This document shows, piece after piece, positions 36,663 through 49,345 of a stretch of DNA of 64,000 nt. Position 1 is the stretch's first letter. The number at the start of each line of letters is the position of its first letter. The notes under the pieces are model-generated. The model had not been told where the DNA came from. It worked only from the letters and a program-made list of their open reading frames with translations, and made no database searches. The stretch is from Liolophura sinensis. Its lineage: Eukaryota > Mollusca > Polyplacophora > Chitonida > Chitonidae. Location of the stretch: assembly GCF_032854445.1 (NCBI RefSeq), contig NW_027018017.1, positions 1-64,000 of the forward strand, written 5' to 3'. The translations under genes and the position numbers were made by a program.

Positions 36663-39543
36663 TTGAATGATCATTGATGTCATAATCACGTGCCCAGCAA
36701 CGGCTCTTACTCCATGGAAACCAGGGAAATTTGCAATTTTTCAACAGCTGCCGATGCCTGGCTCAATTCCGCATCTTTTGGCACTTTACTGAAGTGGGTC
36801 AGTGTTCAGTTGTACTTTTTACAGCAGACTGTATCAAGTACCTTGTGTTTTTCAAGTACAAATGGTGTGGTTTTTCTACACGTAGATAAAGACATTGAGA
36901 TTGTCTTGCACTTAGAAGTAAGGCAATTGCTGGGTGAGTTAAATGGGCTTAGCCCAAAGATTTCAGGTCTTCTGGGCTACCGAAGGGCACATATCTTATA
37001 GTCAAAAGTTGAATATAGTAATGACCAGTCGCGATTGTACAGAGTACAGTGTAGCCGATTTCAATTAACAAAAAGACCAGGCAAAAATGCAAAAGTGGAA
37101 AAACTGTTCCAGTGCTGCTGGTAAGAGGCTAATCCGACGTATTTTGTGACGAGAAATCAAATGGTGCAAACCGCGTTGCTCTCCGACCAATACTTTTGGC
37201 TGTAATGAGAATTGAATGATCATTTATGTCATAATCACGTGCCCAGCAACGGCTCTTACTCCATGGAAACCAGGGAAATTTGCAATTTTTCAACAGCTGC
37301 CGATGCCTGGCTCAATTCCGCATCTTTTGGCACCTTACAGAAGTGGGTCAGTGTTCAGTTGTACTTTTTACAGCAGACTGTATCAAGTACCTTGTGTTTT
37401 TCAAGTACAAATGGTCTGGTTTTTCTACACGTAGATAAAGACATTGAGATTGTCTTGCACTTAGAAGTAAGGCAATTGCTGGGTGAGTTAAATGGGCTTA
37501 GCCCAAAGATTTCAAGTCTTCTGGGCTACCGAAGGGCACATATCTTATAGTCAAAAGTTGAATATAGTAATGACCAGTCGCGATTGTACAGAGTACAGTG
37601 TAGCCGATTTCAATTAACAAAAAGACCAGGCAAAAATGCAAAAGTGGAAAAACTGTTCCAGTGCTGCTGGTAAGAGGCTAATCCGACGTATTTTGTGACG
37701 AGAAATCGAATGGTACAAACCGCGTTGCTCTCCGACCAATACTTTTGGCTGTAATGAGAATTGAATGATCATTTATGTCATAATCACGTGCCCAGCAACG
37801 GCTCTTACTCCATGGAAACCAGGGAAATTTGCAATTTTTCAACAGCTGCCGATGCCTGGCTCAATTCCGCATCTTTTGGCACCTTACTGAAGTGGGTCAG
37901 TGTTCAGTTGTACTTTTTACAGCGGACTGTATCAAGTACCTTGTGTTTTTCAAGTACAAATGGTGTGGTTTTTCTACACGTAGATAAAGACATTGAGATT
38001 GTCTTGGACGTAGAAGTAAGACAATTGCTGGGTGAGTTAAATGGGCTTAGCCTAAAGATTTGACGTCTTCTGGGCTACCGAAGGGCACATAACTTATAGT
38101 CAAAAGTTGAATATAGTAATGACCAGTCGCGATTGTACAGAGTACAGTGTAGCCGATTTCAATTAACAAAAAGACCAGGCAAAAATGCAAAAGTGGAAAA
38201 ACTGTTCCAGTGCTGCTGGTAAGAGGCTAATCCGACGTATTTTGTGACGAGAAATCGAATGGTGCAAACCGCGTTGCTCTCCGACCTATACTTTTGGCTG
38301 TAGCGACAATTCAATGATCATTGATGTCATAATTACGTGCCCAGCAACGGCTCTTACTCCATGGAAACCAGGGATATTTGCAATTTTTTAACAGCTGCCG
38401 ATGCCTGGCCCAATTCCGCATCATTTGGCACCTTATAAATGTGGGTCAGTGTTTAGTTGTAGTTTTTACAGCAGACTGTATCAAGTACCTTGTGTTTTTT
38501 ATGTACAAATGGTGTGGTTTTTCTACACGTAGATAAAGACATTGAGATTGCCTTGGACTTAGAAGTAAGACAATTGCTGGGTGAGTTAAATTGGCTTGGC
38601 CCAAAGATTTCAGGTCTTCTGGGCTACCGAAGGGCACATAACTTATAGTCAAAAATTGAATATAGTAATGACCAGTCGCGATTGTACAGAGTACAGTGTA
38701 GCCGGTTTCAATTAACAAAAAGACCAGGCAAAAATGCAAAAGTTGAAAAACTGTTCCAGTGCTACTAGTAAGAGGCTAATCCGACGTATTTTGTGACGAG
38801 AAATCGAATGGTGCAATCCGGGTTGCTCTCCGACCAATACTTTTGGCTGTAGTGACAATTGAATGATCATTTATGTCATAATTACGTGCGTAGCAACGGC
38901 TCTTACTCCATGGAAACCAGGGAAATTTGCAATTAGTCAACAGCTGCCGATGCCTGGCTCAATTCCGAATCTTTTGGCACCTTACTGAAGTTTGTCAGTG
39001 TTTAGTTGTACTTTTTACAGCAGACTGTATCAAGTACTTTGTGTTTTTTATGTACAAATGGTGTGGTTTTTCTACACGTAGATAACGACATTGAGATTGT
39101 CTTGGACTTAGAAGTAAGACAATTGCTGGGTGAGTTAAATGGGCTTAACCCAAAAATTTCAGGTCTTCTGGGCTACCGAAGGGCACATAACTTATAGTCA
39201 AATGTTGAATAAAGTAATGACCAGTCGCGATTGTACAGAGTACAGTGTAGCCGGTTTCAATTAACAAAAAGACCAGGCAAAAATTCAAAAGTGGAAAAAC
39301 TGTTCCAGTGCTACTAGTAAGAGGCTAATCCGACGTATTTTGTGACGAGAAATCGAATGGTGCAATCCGCGTTGCTCTCCGACCAATACTTTTGGCTGTA
39401 GCGACAATTGAATGATCATTTATGTTATAATCACGTGCCCAGCAACGGCTCTTACTCCATGGAAACCAGGGAAATTTGCAATTTTTCGACAGCTGCCGAT
39501 GCCTGGCTCAATTCCGAATCTTTTGGCACCTTACTGAAGTGGG

Positions 39544-39957
39544 TCAGTGTTCAGTTGTACTTTTTACAGCGGACTGTATCAAGTACCTTGTGTTTTTCAC
39601 GTACAAATGGTGTGGTTTTTCTACACGTAGATAAAGACATTGAGATTGTCTTGCACTTAGAAGTAAGGCAATTGCTGGGTGAGTTAAATGGGCTTGGCCC
39701 GAAGATTTCAGGTCTTCTGGGCTACCGAAGGGCACATGACTTATAGTCAAAAGTTGAGTATAGTAATGACCAGTCGCGATTGTACAGAGTACAGTGTAGC
39801 CGATTTCAATTAACAAAAAGACCAGGTAAAAATGCAAAAGTGGAAAAAACTGTTCCAGTGCTGCTGGTAAGAGTCTAATCCGACGTATTTTGTGACGAGA
39901 AATCGAATGGTGCAAACCGCGTTGCTCTCCGACCAATACTTTTGGCTGTAGTGACAA
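39544..39957 (-). other. Longest reverse-strand open frame (137 codons), judged noncoding
   Basis: A reverse frame of usually 97 residues recurs in many units (for example 1109-1402, 17582-17875, 22-kb and 34-kb units). At 39544-39957 a chance indel pattern extends it to 137 residues across the conserved second half of the monomer. The translation is rich in Leu, Ile, Tyr and Cys and includes a hydrophobic stretch, but that follows from the A-rich plus strand. Frame and length change from unit to unit with single-base indels, and it overlaps the forward frame on the opposite strand. No domain is recognised. Confidence 0.7.
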
Positions 39958-42117
39958 TTAAATGATCATTTATGTCATAATCACATGCCCAGCAACGGCT
40001 CTTACTCCATGGAAACCAGGGAAATTTGCAATTTTTCAACAGCTGCCGATGCCTGGCTCAATTGCGCATCTTTTGGCACCTTACTGAAGTGGGTCAGTGT
40101 TCAGTTGTACTTTTTACAGCAGACTGTATCAAGTACCTTGTGTTTTTCATGTACAAATGGTCTGGTTTTTCTACACGTAGATAAAGACATTGAGATTGTC
40201 TTCGACTTAGAAGTAAGGCAACTGCTGGGTGAGTTAAATGGGCTTAGCCCAAAGATTTCAAGTCTTCTGGGCTACCGAAGGGCACATAACATATAGTAAA
40301 AAGTTGAATATAGTAATGACCAGTTCGCGATGGTACATAGTACAGTGTAGCCGATTTCAATTAACAAAAAGACCAGGCAAAAATGCAAAATTGGAAAAAT
40401 TGTTCCAGTGCTGCTGGTAAGAGTCTAATCCGACGTATTTTGTGACGAGAAATCGAATGGTGCAAACCGCGTTTCTCTCCGACTAATACTTTTGCCTGTA
40501 GTGACAATTGAATGATCATTAATGTCATAATCACGTGCCCAGCAACGGCTCTTACTCCATGGAAACCAGGGAAATTTGCAATTGTTCAACAGCTGCCGAT
40601 ACCTGGGTCAATTCCGCATCTTTTGGCACCTTATTCATGTGGGTCAGTGTTCAGTTGTAGTTTTTACAGCAGACTGTATCAAGTACCTTGTGTTTTTTAT
40701 GTACAAATGGTGTGGTTTTTCTACACGTAGATAAAGACATTGAGATTGTCTTGCACTTAGAAGTAAGACAATTGCTGGGTGAGTTAAATGGGCTTAACCC
40801 AAAGATTTCAGGTCTTCTGGGCTACCGAAGGGCACATAACTTATAGTCAAAAGTTGAATATAGTAATGACCAGTCGTGATTGTACAGAGTACAGTGTAGC
40901 CGATTTCAATTAACAAAAAGACCAGGCAAAAATGCAAAAGTGGAAAAACTGTTCCAGTGCTGCTGGTAAGAGGCTAATCCGACGTATTTTGTGACGAGAA
41001 ATCGAATGGTGCAAACCGCGTTGCTCTCCGACCAATACTTTTGGCTGTAGTGATAATTGAATGATCATTGATGTCATAATCACGTGCCCAGCAACGGCTC
41101 TTACTCCATGGAAACCAGGGAAATTTGCAATTTTTCAACAGCTGCCGATGCCTGGCTCAATTCCGCATCTTTTGGCACCTTACTGAAGTGGGTCAGTGTT
41201 CAGTTTTACTTTTTACAGCAGACTGTATCAAGTACCTTGTGTTTTTCAAGTACAAATGGTCTGGTTTTTCTACACGTAGATAAAGACATTGAGATTGTCT
41301 TGCACTTAGAAGTAAGGCAATTGCTGGGTGAGTTAAATGGGCTTAGCCCAAAGATTTGACGTCTTCTGGGCTACCGAAGGGCACATAACTTATAGTCAAA
41401 AGTTGAATATAGTAATGACCAGTCGCGATTGTACAGAGTACAGTGTAGCCGATTTCAATTAACAAAAAGACCAGGCAAAAATGCAAAAGTGGAAAAACTG
41501 TTCCAGTGCTGCTGGTAAGAGGCTAATCCGACGTATTTTGTGACGAGAAATCGAATGGTGCAAACCGCGTTGCTCTCCGACCTATACTTTTGGCTGTAGC
41601 GACAATTGAATGATCATTGATGTCATAATCACGTGCGTAGCAACGGCTCTTACTCCATGGAAACCAGTGAAATTTGCAATTTGTCAACAGCTGCCGATGC
41701 CTGGCTCAATTCCGAATCTTTTGGCACCTTACTGAAGTTTGTCAGTGTTCAGTTGTACTTTTTACAGCAGACTGTATCAAGTACCTTGTGTTTTTCATGT
41801 ACAAATGGTGTGGTTTTTCTACACGTAGATAAAGACATTGAGATTGTCTTCGATTTAGAAGTAAGGCAATTGCTGGGTGAGTTAAATGGGCTTAGCCCAA
41901 AGATTTCAGGTCTTCTGGGCTACCGAAGGGCACATGACATATAGTCAAAACTTAAATATAGTAATGACCAGTCGCGATGGTACATAGTACAGTGTAGCCG
42001 ATTTCAATTAACAAAAAGACCAGGCAAAAATGCAAAATTGGAAAAATTGTTCCAGTGCTGCTGGTAAGAGGCTAATCCGACGTATTTTGTGACGAGAAAT
42101 CGAATGGTGCAAACCGC

Positions 42118-42270
42118 TTTTTACAGCAGACTGTATCAAGTACCTTGTGTTTTTCAAGTACAAATGGTGTGGTTTTTCTACACGTAGATAAAGACATTGA
42201 GATTGTCTTGCACTTAGAAGTAAGACAATTGCTGGGTGAGTTAAATGGGCTTATTTGCAATTTATATTTG
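42118..42270 (+). repeat. Rearranged monomer with two internal deletions and a 17-bp filler
   Basis: This is the only gross break in periodicity in the window. At 42117/42118 the sequence jumps from AAACCGC directly to TTTTTACAGCAG, skipping 190 bp relative to the previous unit (equivalents of 41569-41758). It then reads as a normal ACTGAAG-class segment to GGGCTTA ending at 42253. There 319 bp are missing and 17 bp (42254-42270) are present instead, before normal sequence resumes at CAGGGATATTTGC from 42271. Net loss is 492 bp, so neighbouring starts 41606 and 42761 are 1155 bp apart (three units minus 492) and the array phase shifts by +57 bp. The filler is rich in TTTGCAATTT/ATTTGC words copied from the adjacent GATATTTGCAATTTT, as expected for templated end joining. 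Confidence 0.92.
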
Positions 42271-45200
42271 CAGGGATATTTGCAATTTTTTAACAGCTGC
42301 CGATGCCTGGCCCAATTCCGCATCATTTGGCACCTTATAAATGTGGGTCAGTGTTCAGTTGTACTTTTTACAGCAGACTGTATCAAGTACCTTGTGTTTT
42401 TTATGTACAAATGGTGTGGTTTTTCTACACGTAGATAAAGACATTGAGATTGTCTTGGACTTAGAAGTAAGACAATTGCTGGGTGAGTTAAATGGGCTTG
42501 GCCCAAAGATTTCAGGTCTTCTGGGCTACCGAAGGGCACATAACTTATAGTCAAAAGTTGAATATAGTAATGACCAGTCGCGATTGTACAGAGTACAGTT
42601 TAGCCGATTTCAATGAACAAAAAGACCAGGTAAAAATGCAAAAGTGGAAAAACTTTTCCAGTGCTGCTGGTAAGAGTCTAATCCGACGTATTTTGTGACG
42701 AGAAATCGAATGGTGCAAACCGCGTTGCTCTCCGACCAATACTTTTGGCTGTAGTGACAATTGAATGATTATTGATGTCATAATCACGTGCCCAGCAACG
42801 GCTCTTACTCCATGGAAACCAGGGAAATTTGCAATTTTTCAACAGCTGCCGATGCCTGGCTCAATTCCGCATCTTTTGGCACCTTACTGAAGTGGGTCAG
42901 TGTTCAGTTGTACATTTTACAGCAGACTGTATCAAGTACCTTGTGTTTTTCATGTACAAATGGTCTGGTTTTTCTACACGTAGATAAAGACATTGAGATT
43001 GTCTTGCACTTAGAAGTAAGACAATTGCTGGGTGAGTTAAATGGGCTTAGCCCAAAGATTTCAGCTCTTCTGGGCTACCGAAGGGAACATAACTTATAGT
43101 CAAAAGTTGAATATAGTAATAACCAGTCGCGATTGTACAGAGTACAGTGTAGCCGATTTCAATAAACAAAAAGACCAGGCAAAAATGCAAAAGTGGAAAA
43201 ACTGTTCCAGTGCTGCTGGTAAGAGGCTAATCCGACGTATTTTGTGACGAGAAATCGAATGGTGCAAACCGCGTTGCTCTCCGACCAATACTTTTGGCTG
43301 TAGCGACAATTGAATGATCATTTATGTCATAATCACGTGCCCAGCAACGGCTCTTACTCCATGGAAACCAGGGAAATTTGCAATTTTTCAACAGCTGCCG
43401 ATGCCTGGCCCAATTCCGCATCTTTTGGCACCTTATAAATGTGGGTCAGTGTTTAGTTGTACTTTTTACAGCAGACTGTATCAAGTACCTTGTGTTTTTT
43501 ATGTACAAATGGTGTGGTTTTTCTACACGTAGATAAAGACATTGAGATTGTCTTGGACGTAGAAGTAAGGCAATTGCTGGGTGAGTTAAATGGGCTTAGC
43601 CCAAAGATTTGACATCTTCTGGGCTACCGAAGAGCACATAACTTATAGTCAAAACTTGAATATAGTAATGACCAGTCGCGATTGTACAGAGTACAGTGTA
43701 GCCGGTTTCAATTAACAAAAAGACCAGGCAAAAATGCAAAAGTGGAAAAACTGTTCCAGTGCTACTAGTAAGAGGCTAATCCGACGTATTTTGTGACGAG
43801 AAATCGAATGGTGCAATCCGCGTTGCTCTCCGACCAATACTTTTGGCTGTAGCGACAATTGAATGATCATTGATGTCATAATCACGTGCCCAGCAACGGC
43901 TCTTACTCCATGGAAACCAGTGAAATTTGCAATTTGTCAACAGCTGCCGTTGCCTGGCTCAATTCCGAATCTTTTGGCACCTTACTGAAGTTTGTCAGTG
44001 TTCAGTTGTACTTTTTACAGCAGACTGTATCAAGTACCTTGTGTTTTTCATGTACAAATGGTGTGGTTTTTCTACACGTAGATAAAGACATTGAGATTGT
44101 CTTCGATTTAGAAGTAAGGCAATTGCTGGGTGAGTTAAATGGGCTTAGCCCAAAGATTTCAGGTCTTCTGGGCTACCGAAGGGCACATGACATATAGTCA
44201 AAACTTGAATATAGTAATGACCAGTCGCGATGGTACATAGTACAGTGTAGCCGATTTCAATTAACAAAAAGACCAGGCAAAAATGCAAAATTGGAAAAAT
44301 TGTTCCAGTGCTGCTGGTAAGAGGCTAATCCGACGTATTTTGTGACGAGAAATCGAATGGTGCAAACCGCGTTTCTCTCCGACTAATACTTTTGCCTGTA
44401 GTGACAATTCAATGATCATTGATGTCATAATCACGTGCCCAGCAACGGCTCTTACTCCATGGAAACCAGGGAAATTTGCAATTGTTCAACAGCTGCCGAT
44501 ACCTGGGTCAATTCCGCATCTTTTGGCACCTTATTCATGTGGGTCAGTGTTCAGTTGTACTTTTTACAGCAGACTGTATCAAGTACCTTGTGTTTTTCAG
44601 GTACAAATGGTGTGGTTTTTCTACACGTAGATAAAGACATTGAGATTGTCTTGGACTTTGAAGTAAGACAATTGCTGGGTGAGTTAAATGGGCTTAGCCC
44701 AAAGATTTCAGGTCTTCTGGGCTACCGAAGGGCACATATCTTATAGTCAAAAGTTGAATATAGTAATGACCAGTCGCGATTGTACAGAGTACAGTGTAGC
44801 CGATTTCAATTAACAAAAAGACCAGGCAAAAATGCAAAAGTGGAAAAACTGTTCCAGTGCTGCTGGTAAGAGGCTAATCCGACGTATTTTGTGACGAGAA
44901 ATCGAATGGTGAAAACCGCGTTGCTCTCCGACCAATACTTTTGGCTGTAATGAGAATTGAATGATCATTTATGTCATAATCATGTGCCCAGCAACGGCTC
45001 TTACTCCATGGAAACCAGGGAAATTTGCAATTTTTCAACAGCTGCCGATGCCTGGCTCAATTCCGCATCTTTTGGCACTTTACTGAAGTGGGTCAGTGTT
45101 CAGTTGTACTTTTTACAGCGGACTGTATCAAGTACCTTGTGTTTTTCAAGTACAAATGGTCTGGTTTTTCTACACGTAGATAAAGACATTGAGATTGTCT

Positions 45201-48200
45201 TGCACTTAGAAGTAAGGCAATTGCTGGGTGAGTTAAATGGGCTTAGCCCAAAGATTTTAAGTCTTCTGGGCTACCGAAGGGCACATAACTTATAGTCAAA
45301 AGTTGAATATAGTAATGACCAGTCGCGATTGTACAGAGTACAGTGTAGCCGATTTCAATTAACAAAAAGACCAGGCAAAAATGCAAAAGTGGAAAAACTG
45401 TTCCAGTGCTGCTGGTAAGAGGCTAATCCGACGTATTTTGTGACGAGAAATCGAATGGTGCAAACCGCGTTGCTCTCCGACCAATACTTTTGCCTGTAGC
45501 GACAATTCAATGATCATTGATGTCATAATCACGTGCCCAGCAACGGCTCTTACTCCATGGAAACCAGGGATATTTGCAATTTTTTAACAGCTGCCGATGC
45601 CTGGCCCAATTCCGCATCATTTGGCACCTTATAAATGTGGGTCAGTGTTTAGTTGTAGTTTTTACAGCAGACTGTATCAAGTACCTTGTGTTTTTTATGT
45701 ACAAATGGTGTGGTTTTTCTACACGTAGATAAAGACATTGAGATTGTCTTGGACGTAGAAGTAAGACAATTGCTGGGTGAGTTAAATGGGCTTAGCCCAA
45801 AGATTTGACGTCTTCTGGGCTACCGAAGGGCACATAACTTATAGTCAAAAGTTGAATATAGTAATGACCAGTCGCGATTGTACAGAGTACAGTGTAGCCG
45901 GTTTCAATTAATAAAAAGACCAGGCAAAAATGCAAAAGTGGAAAAACTGTTCCAGTGCTACTAGTAAGAGGCTAATCCGGCGTATTTTGTGACGAGAAAT
46001 CGAATGGTGCAATCCGCGTTGCTCTCCGACCAATACTTTTGGCTGTAGCGACAATTGAATGATCATTTATGTTATAATCACGTGCGTAGCAACGGCTCTT
46101 ACTCCATGGAAACCAGGGAAATTTGCAATTTTTCGACAGCTGCCGATGCCTGGCTCAATTCCGAATCTTTTGGCACCTTACTGAAGTGGGTCAGTGTTCA
46201 GTTGTAGTTTTTACAGCAGACTGTATCAAGTACCTTGTGTTTTTCACGTACAAATGGTGTGGTTTTTCTACACGTAGATAAAGACATTGAGATTGTCTTG
46301 CACTTAGAAGTAAGGCAATTGCTGGGTAAGTTAAATGGGCTTGGCCCAAAGATTTCAGGTCTTCTGGGCTACCGAAGGGCACATAACTTATAGTCAAAAG
46401 TTGAGTATAGTAATGACCAGTCGCGATTGTACAGAGTACAGTGTAGCCGATTTCAATTAACAAAAAGACCAGGTAAAAATGCAAAAGTGGAAAAACTGTT
46501 CCAGTGCTGCTGGTAAGAGTCTAATCCGACGTATTTTGTAACGAGAAATCGAATGGTGCAAACCGCGTTGCTCTCCGACCAATACTTTTGCCTGTAGTGA
46601 CAATTGAATGATTATTGATGTCATAATCACATGCCCAGCAACGGCTCTTACTCCATGGAAACCAGGGAAATTTGCAATTTTTCAACAGCTGCCGATGCCT
46701 GGCTCAATTCCGCATCTTTTGGCACCTTACTGAAGTGGGTCAGTGTTCAGTTGTACATTTTACAGCAGACTGTATCAAGTACCTTGTGTTTTTCATGTAC
46801 AAATGGTCTGGTTTTTCTACACGTAGATAAAGACATTGAGATTGTCTTGCACTTAGAAGTAAGACAATTGCTGGGTGAGTTAAATGGGCTGAGCCCAAAG
46901 ATTTCAGGTCTTCTGGGCTACCGAAGGGAACATAACTTATAGTCAAAAGTTGAATATAGTAATGACCAGTCGCGATGGTACATAGTACAGTGTAGCCGAT
47001 TTCAATTAACAAAAAGACCAGGCAAAAATGCAAAAGTGGAAAAACTGTTCCAGTGCTGCTGGTAAGAGGCTAATCCGACGTATTTTGTGACGAGAAATCG
47101 AATGGTGCAAACCGCGTTGCTCTCCGACCAATACTTTTGGCTGTAGCGACAATTGAATGATCATTTATGTCATAATCACGTGCCCAGCAACGGCTCTTAC
47201 TCCATGGAAACCAGGGAAATTTGCAATTTTTCAACAGCTGCCGATGCCTGGCCCAATTCCGCATCTTTTGGCACCTTATAAATGTGGGTCAGTGTTTAGT
47301 TGTACTTTTTACAGCAGACTGTATCAAGTACCTTGTGTTTTTTATGTACAAATGGTGTGGTTTTTCTACACGTAGATAAAGACATTGAGATTGTCTTGGA
47401 CGTAGAAGTAAGGCAATTGCTGGGTGAGTTAAATGGGCTTAGCCCAAAGATTTGACGTCTTCTGGGCTACCGAAGGGCACATAACTTATAGTCAAAAGTT
47501 GAATATAGTAATGACCAGTCGCGATTGTACAGAGTACAGTGTAGCCGGTTTCAATTAACAAAAAGACCAGGCAAAAATGCAAAAGTGGAAAAACTGTTCC
47601 AGTGCTACTAGTAAGAGGCTAATCCGACGTATTTTGTGACGAGAAATCGAATGGTGCAATCTGCGTTGCTCTCCGACCAATACTTTTGGCTGTAGCGACA
47701 ATTGAATGATCATTTATGTCATAATCACGTGCGTAGCAACGGCTCTTACTCCATGGAAACCAGGGAAATTTGCAATTTTTCAACAGCTGCCGATGCCTGG
47801 CTCAATTCCGCATCTTTTGGCACTTTACTGAAGTGGGTCAGTGTTCAGTTGTACTTTTTACAGCAGACTGTATCAAGTACCTTGTGTTTTTTACGTACAA
47901 ATGGTCTGGTTTTTCTACACGTAGATAAAGACATTGAGATTGTCTTGCACTTAGAAGTAAGGCAATTGCTGTGTGAGTTAAATGGGCTTAGCCCAAAGAT
48001 TTCAGGTCTTCTGGGCTACCGAAGGGCACATAACTTATAGTCAAAAGTTCAATATAGTAATGACCAGTCGCGATTGTACAGAGTACAGTGTAGCCGATTT
48101 CAATAACAAAAAGACCAGGCAAAAATGCAAAAGTGGAAAAACTGTTCCTGTGCTGCTGGTAAGAGGCTAATCCGACGTATTTTGTGACGAGAAATCGAAT

Positions 48201-49345
48201 GGTGCAAACCGCGTTGCTCTCCAACCTATACTTTTGGCTGTAGCGACAATTGAATGATCATTGATGTCATAATCACGTGCCCAGCAACGGCTCTTACTCC
48301 ATGGAAACCAGGGATACTTGCAATTTTTTAACAGCTGCCGATGCCTGGCTCAATTCCGCATCTTTTGGCACCTTATAAATGTGGGTCAGTGTTTAGTTGT
48401 AGTTTTTACAGCAGACTGTATCAAGTACCTTGTGTTTTTTATGTACAAATGGTGTGGTTTTTCTACACGTAGATAAGACATTGAGATTGTCTTGCACTTA
48501 GAAGTAAGACAATTGCTGGGTGAGTTAAATGGGCTTAACCCAAAGATTTCAGGTCTTCTGGGCTACCGAAGGGCACATAACTTATAGTCAAAAGTTGAAT
48601 ATAGTAATGACCAGTCGCGATTGTACAGAGTACAGTGTAGCCGATTTCAATTAACAAAAAGACCAGGCAAAAATGCAAAAGTGGAAAAACTGTTCCAGTG
48701 CTGCTGTAAGAGGCTAATCCGACGTATTTTGTGACGAGAAATCGAATGGTGCAAACCGCGTTGCTCTCCGACCAATACTTTTGGCTGTAGTGAGAATTGA
48801 ATATCATTGATGTCATAATCACGTGCCCAGCAACGGCTCTTACTCCATGGAAACCAGGGAAAATTTGCAATTTTTCAACAGCTGCCGATGCCTGGCTCAA
48901 TTCCGCATCTTTTGGCACCTTACTGAAGTGGGTCAGTGTTCAGTTGTACTTTTTACAGCAGACTGTATCAAGTACCTTGTGTTTTTCACGTACAAATGGT
49001 GTGGTTTTTCTACACGTAGATAAAGACATTGAGATTGTCTTGCACTTAGAAGTAAGGCAATTGCTGGGTGAGTTAAATGGGCTTAGCCCAAAGATTTCAA
49101 GTCTTCTGGGCTACCGAAGGGCACATAACTTATAGTCAAAAGTTGAATATAGTAATGACCAGTCGCGATTGTACAGAGTACAGTGTACCCGATTTCAATT
49201 AACAAAAAGACCAGGCAAAAATGCAAAAGTGGAAAAACTGTTCCAGTGCTGCTGGTAAGAGGCTAATCCGACGTATTTTGTGACGAGAAATCGAATGGTG
49301 CAAACCGCGTTGCTCTCCGACCAATACTTTTGGCTGTAGCGACAA
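42271..49345 (+). repeat. Mixed satellite block right of the rearrangement
   Basis: Starts are 42761, 43310, 43859, 44408, 44957, 45506, 46055, 46604, 47153, 47702, 48250 and 48797, preceded by the tail of a GCATCATTTGG unit from 42271. The blocks echo the region to the left: 44957 resembles 32820/37212, 45506 resembles the GCATCATTTGG units, 46055 resembles 39408 (GTTATAATCACG, TTTCGACAG), 46604 and 47153 resemble 28978 and 29526, and 47702 resembles 31722 (GCTGTGTGAG). One-base indels cluster at the right end (near 48105, 48475, 48706, 48802 and 48860). Confidence 0.8.
42761..44407 (+). repeat. Three-monomer module, copy 3
   Basis: Units at 42761, 43310 and 43859 repeat the module of 28978 and 35016: GATTATTGATG, GTACATTTTACAG, TTCAGCTCTT and CAATAAAC in the first; CCAATTCC, ATAAATG and GATTTGACATC in the second; CCAGTGAAATT, AATTTGTCAAC and CATGACATATAG in the third. 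The third unit has GTGCCCAGC rather than GTGCGTAGC. The next unit (44408) is the ATTCATG class, exactly as after copy 1 at 30624, so the shared stretch extends further than three units. Confidence 0.8.

Larger units (their letters stand above)
27880..42117 (+). repeat. Mixed higher-order repeat block
   Basis: Starts are 27880, 28429, 28978, 29526, 30075, 30624, 31173, 31722, 32271, 32820, 33369, 33918, 34467, 35016, 35565, 36114, 36663, 37212, 37761, 38310, 38859, 39408, 39958, 40508, 41057 and 41606. Modules recur at variable multiples of 549 bp. The pair 27880+28429 recurs at 30624+31173 (five units later). The pair 32820+33369, marked by TAATGAG and ACAGCGGACTG, recurs as 37212+37761 (eight units; the 37212 unit itself has ACAGCAG). 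Units with CATAATTACG plus GCATCATTTGG sit at 28429, 31173, 34467 and 38310. No single HOR period fits the entire block, so it looks like several rounds of overlapping amplification. Confidence 0.8.

Noticed and set aside
42118-42270. Transposon insertion as the cause of the phase break.
   Set aside because: No foreign sequence, terminal inverted repeats or target-site duplication. All bases except the 17-bp filler are monomer sequence.
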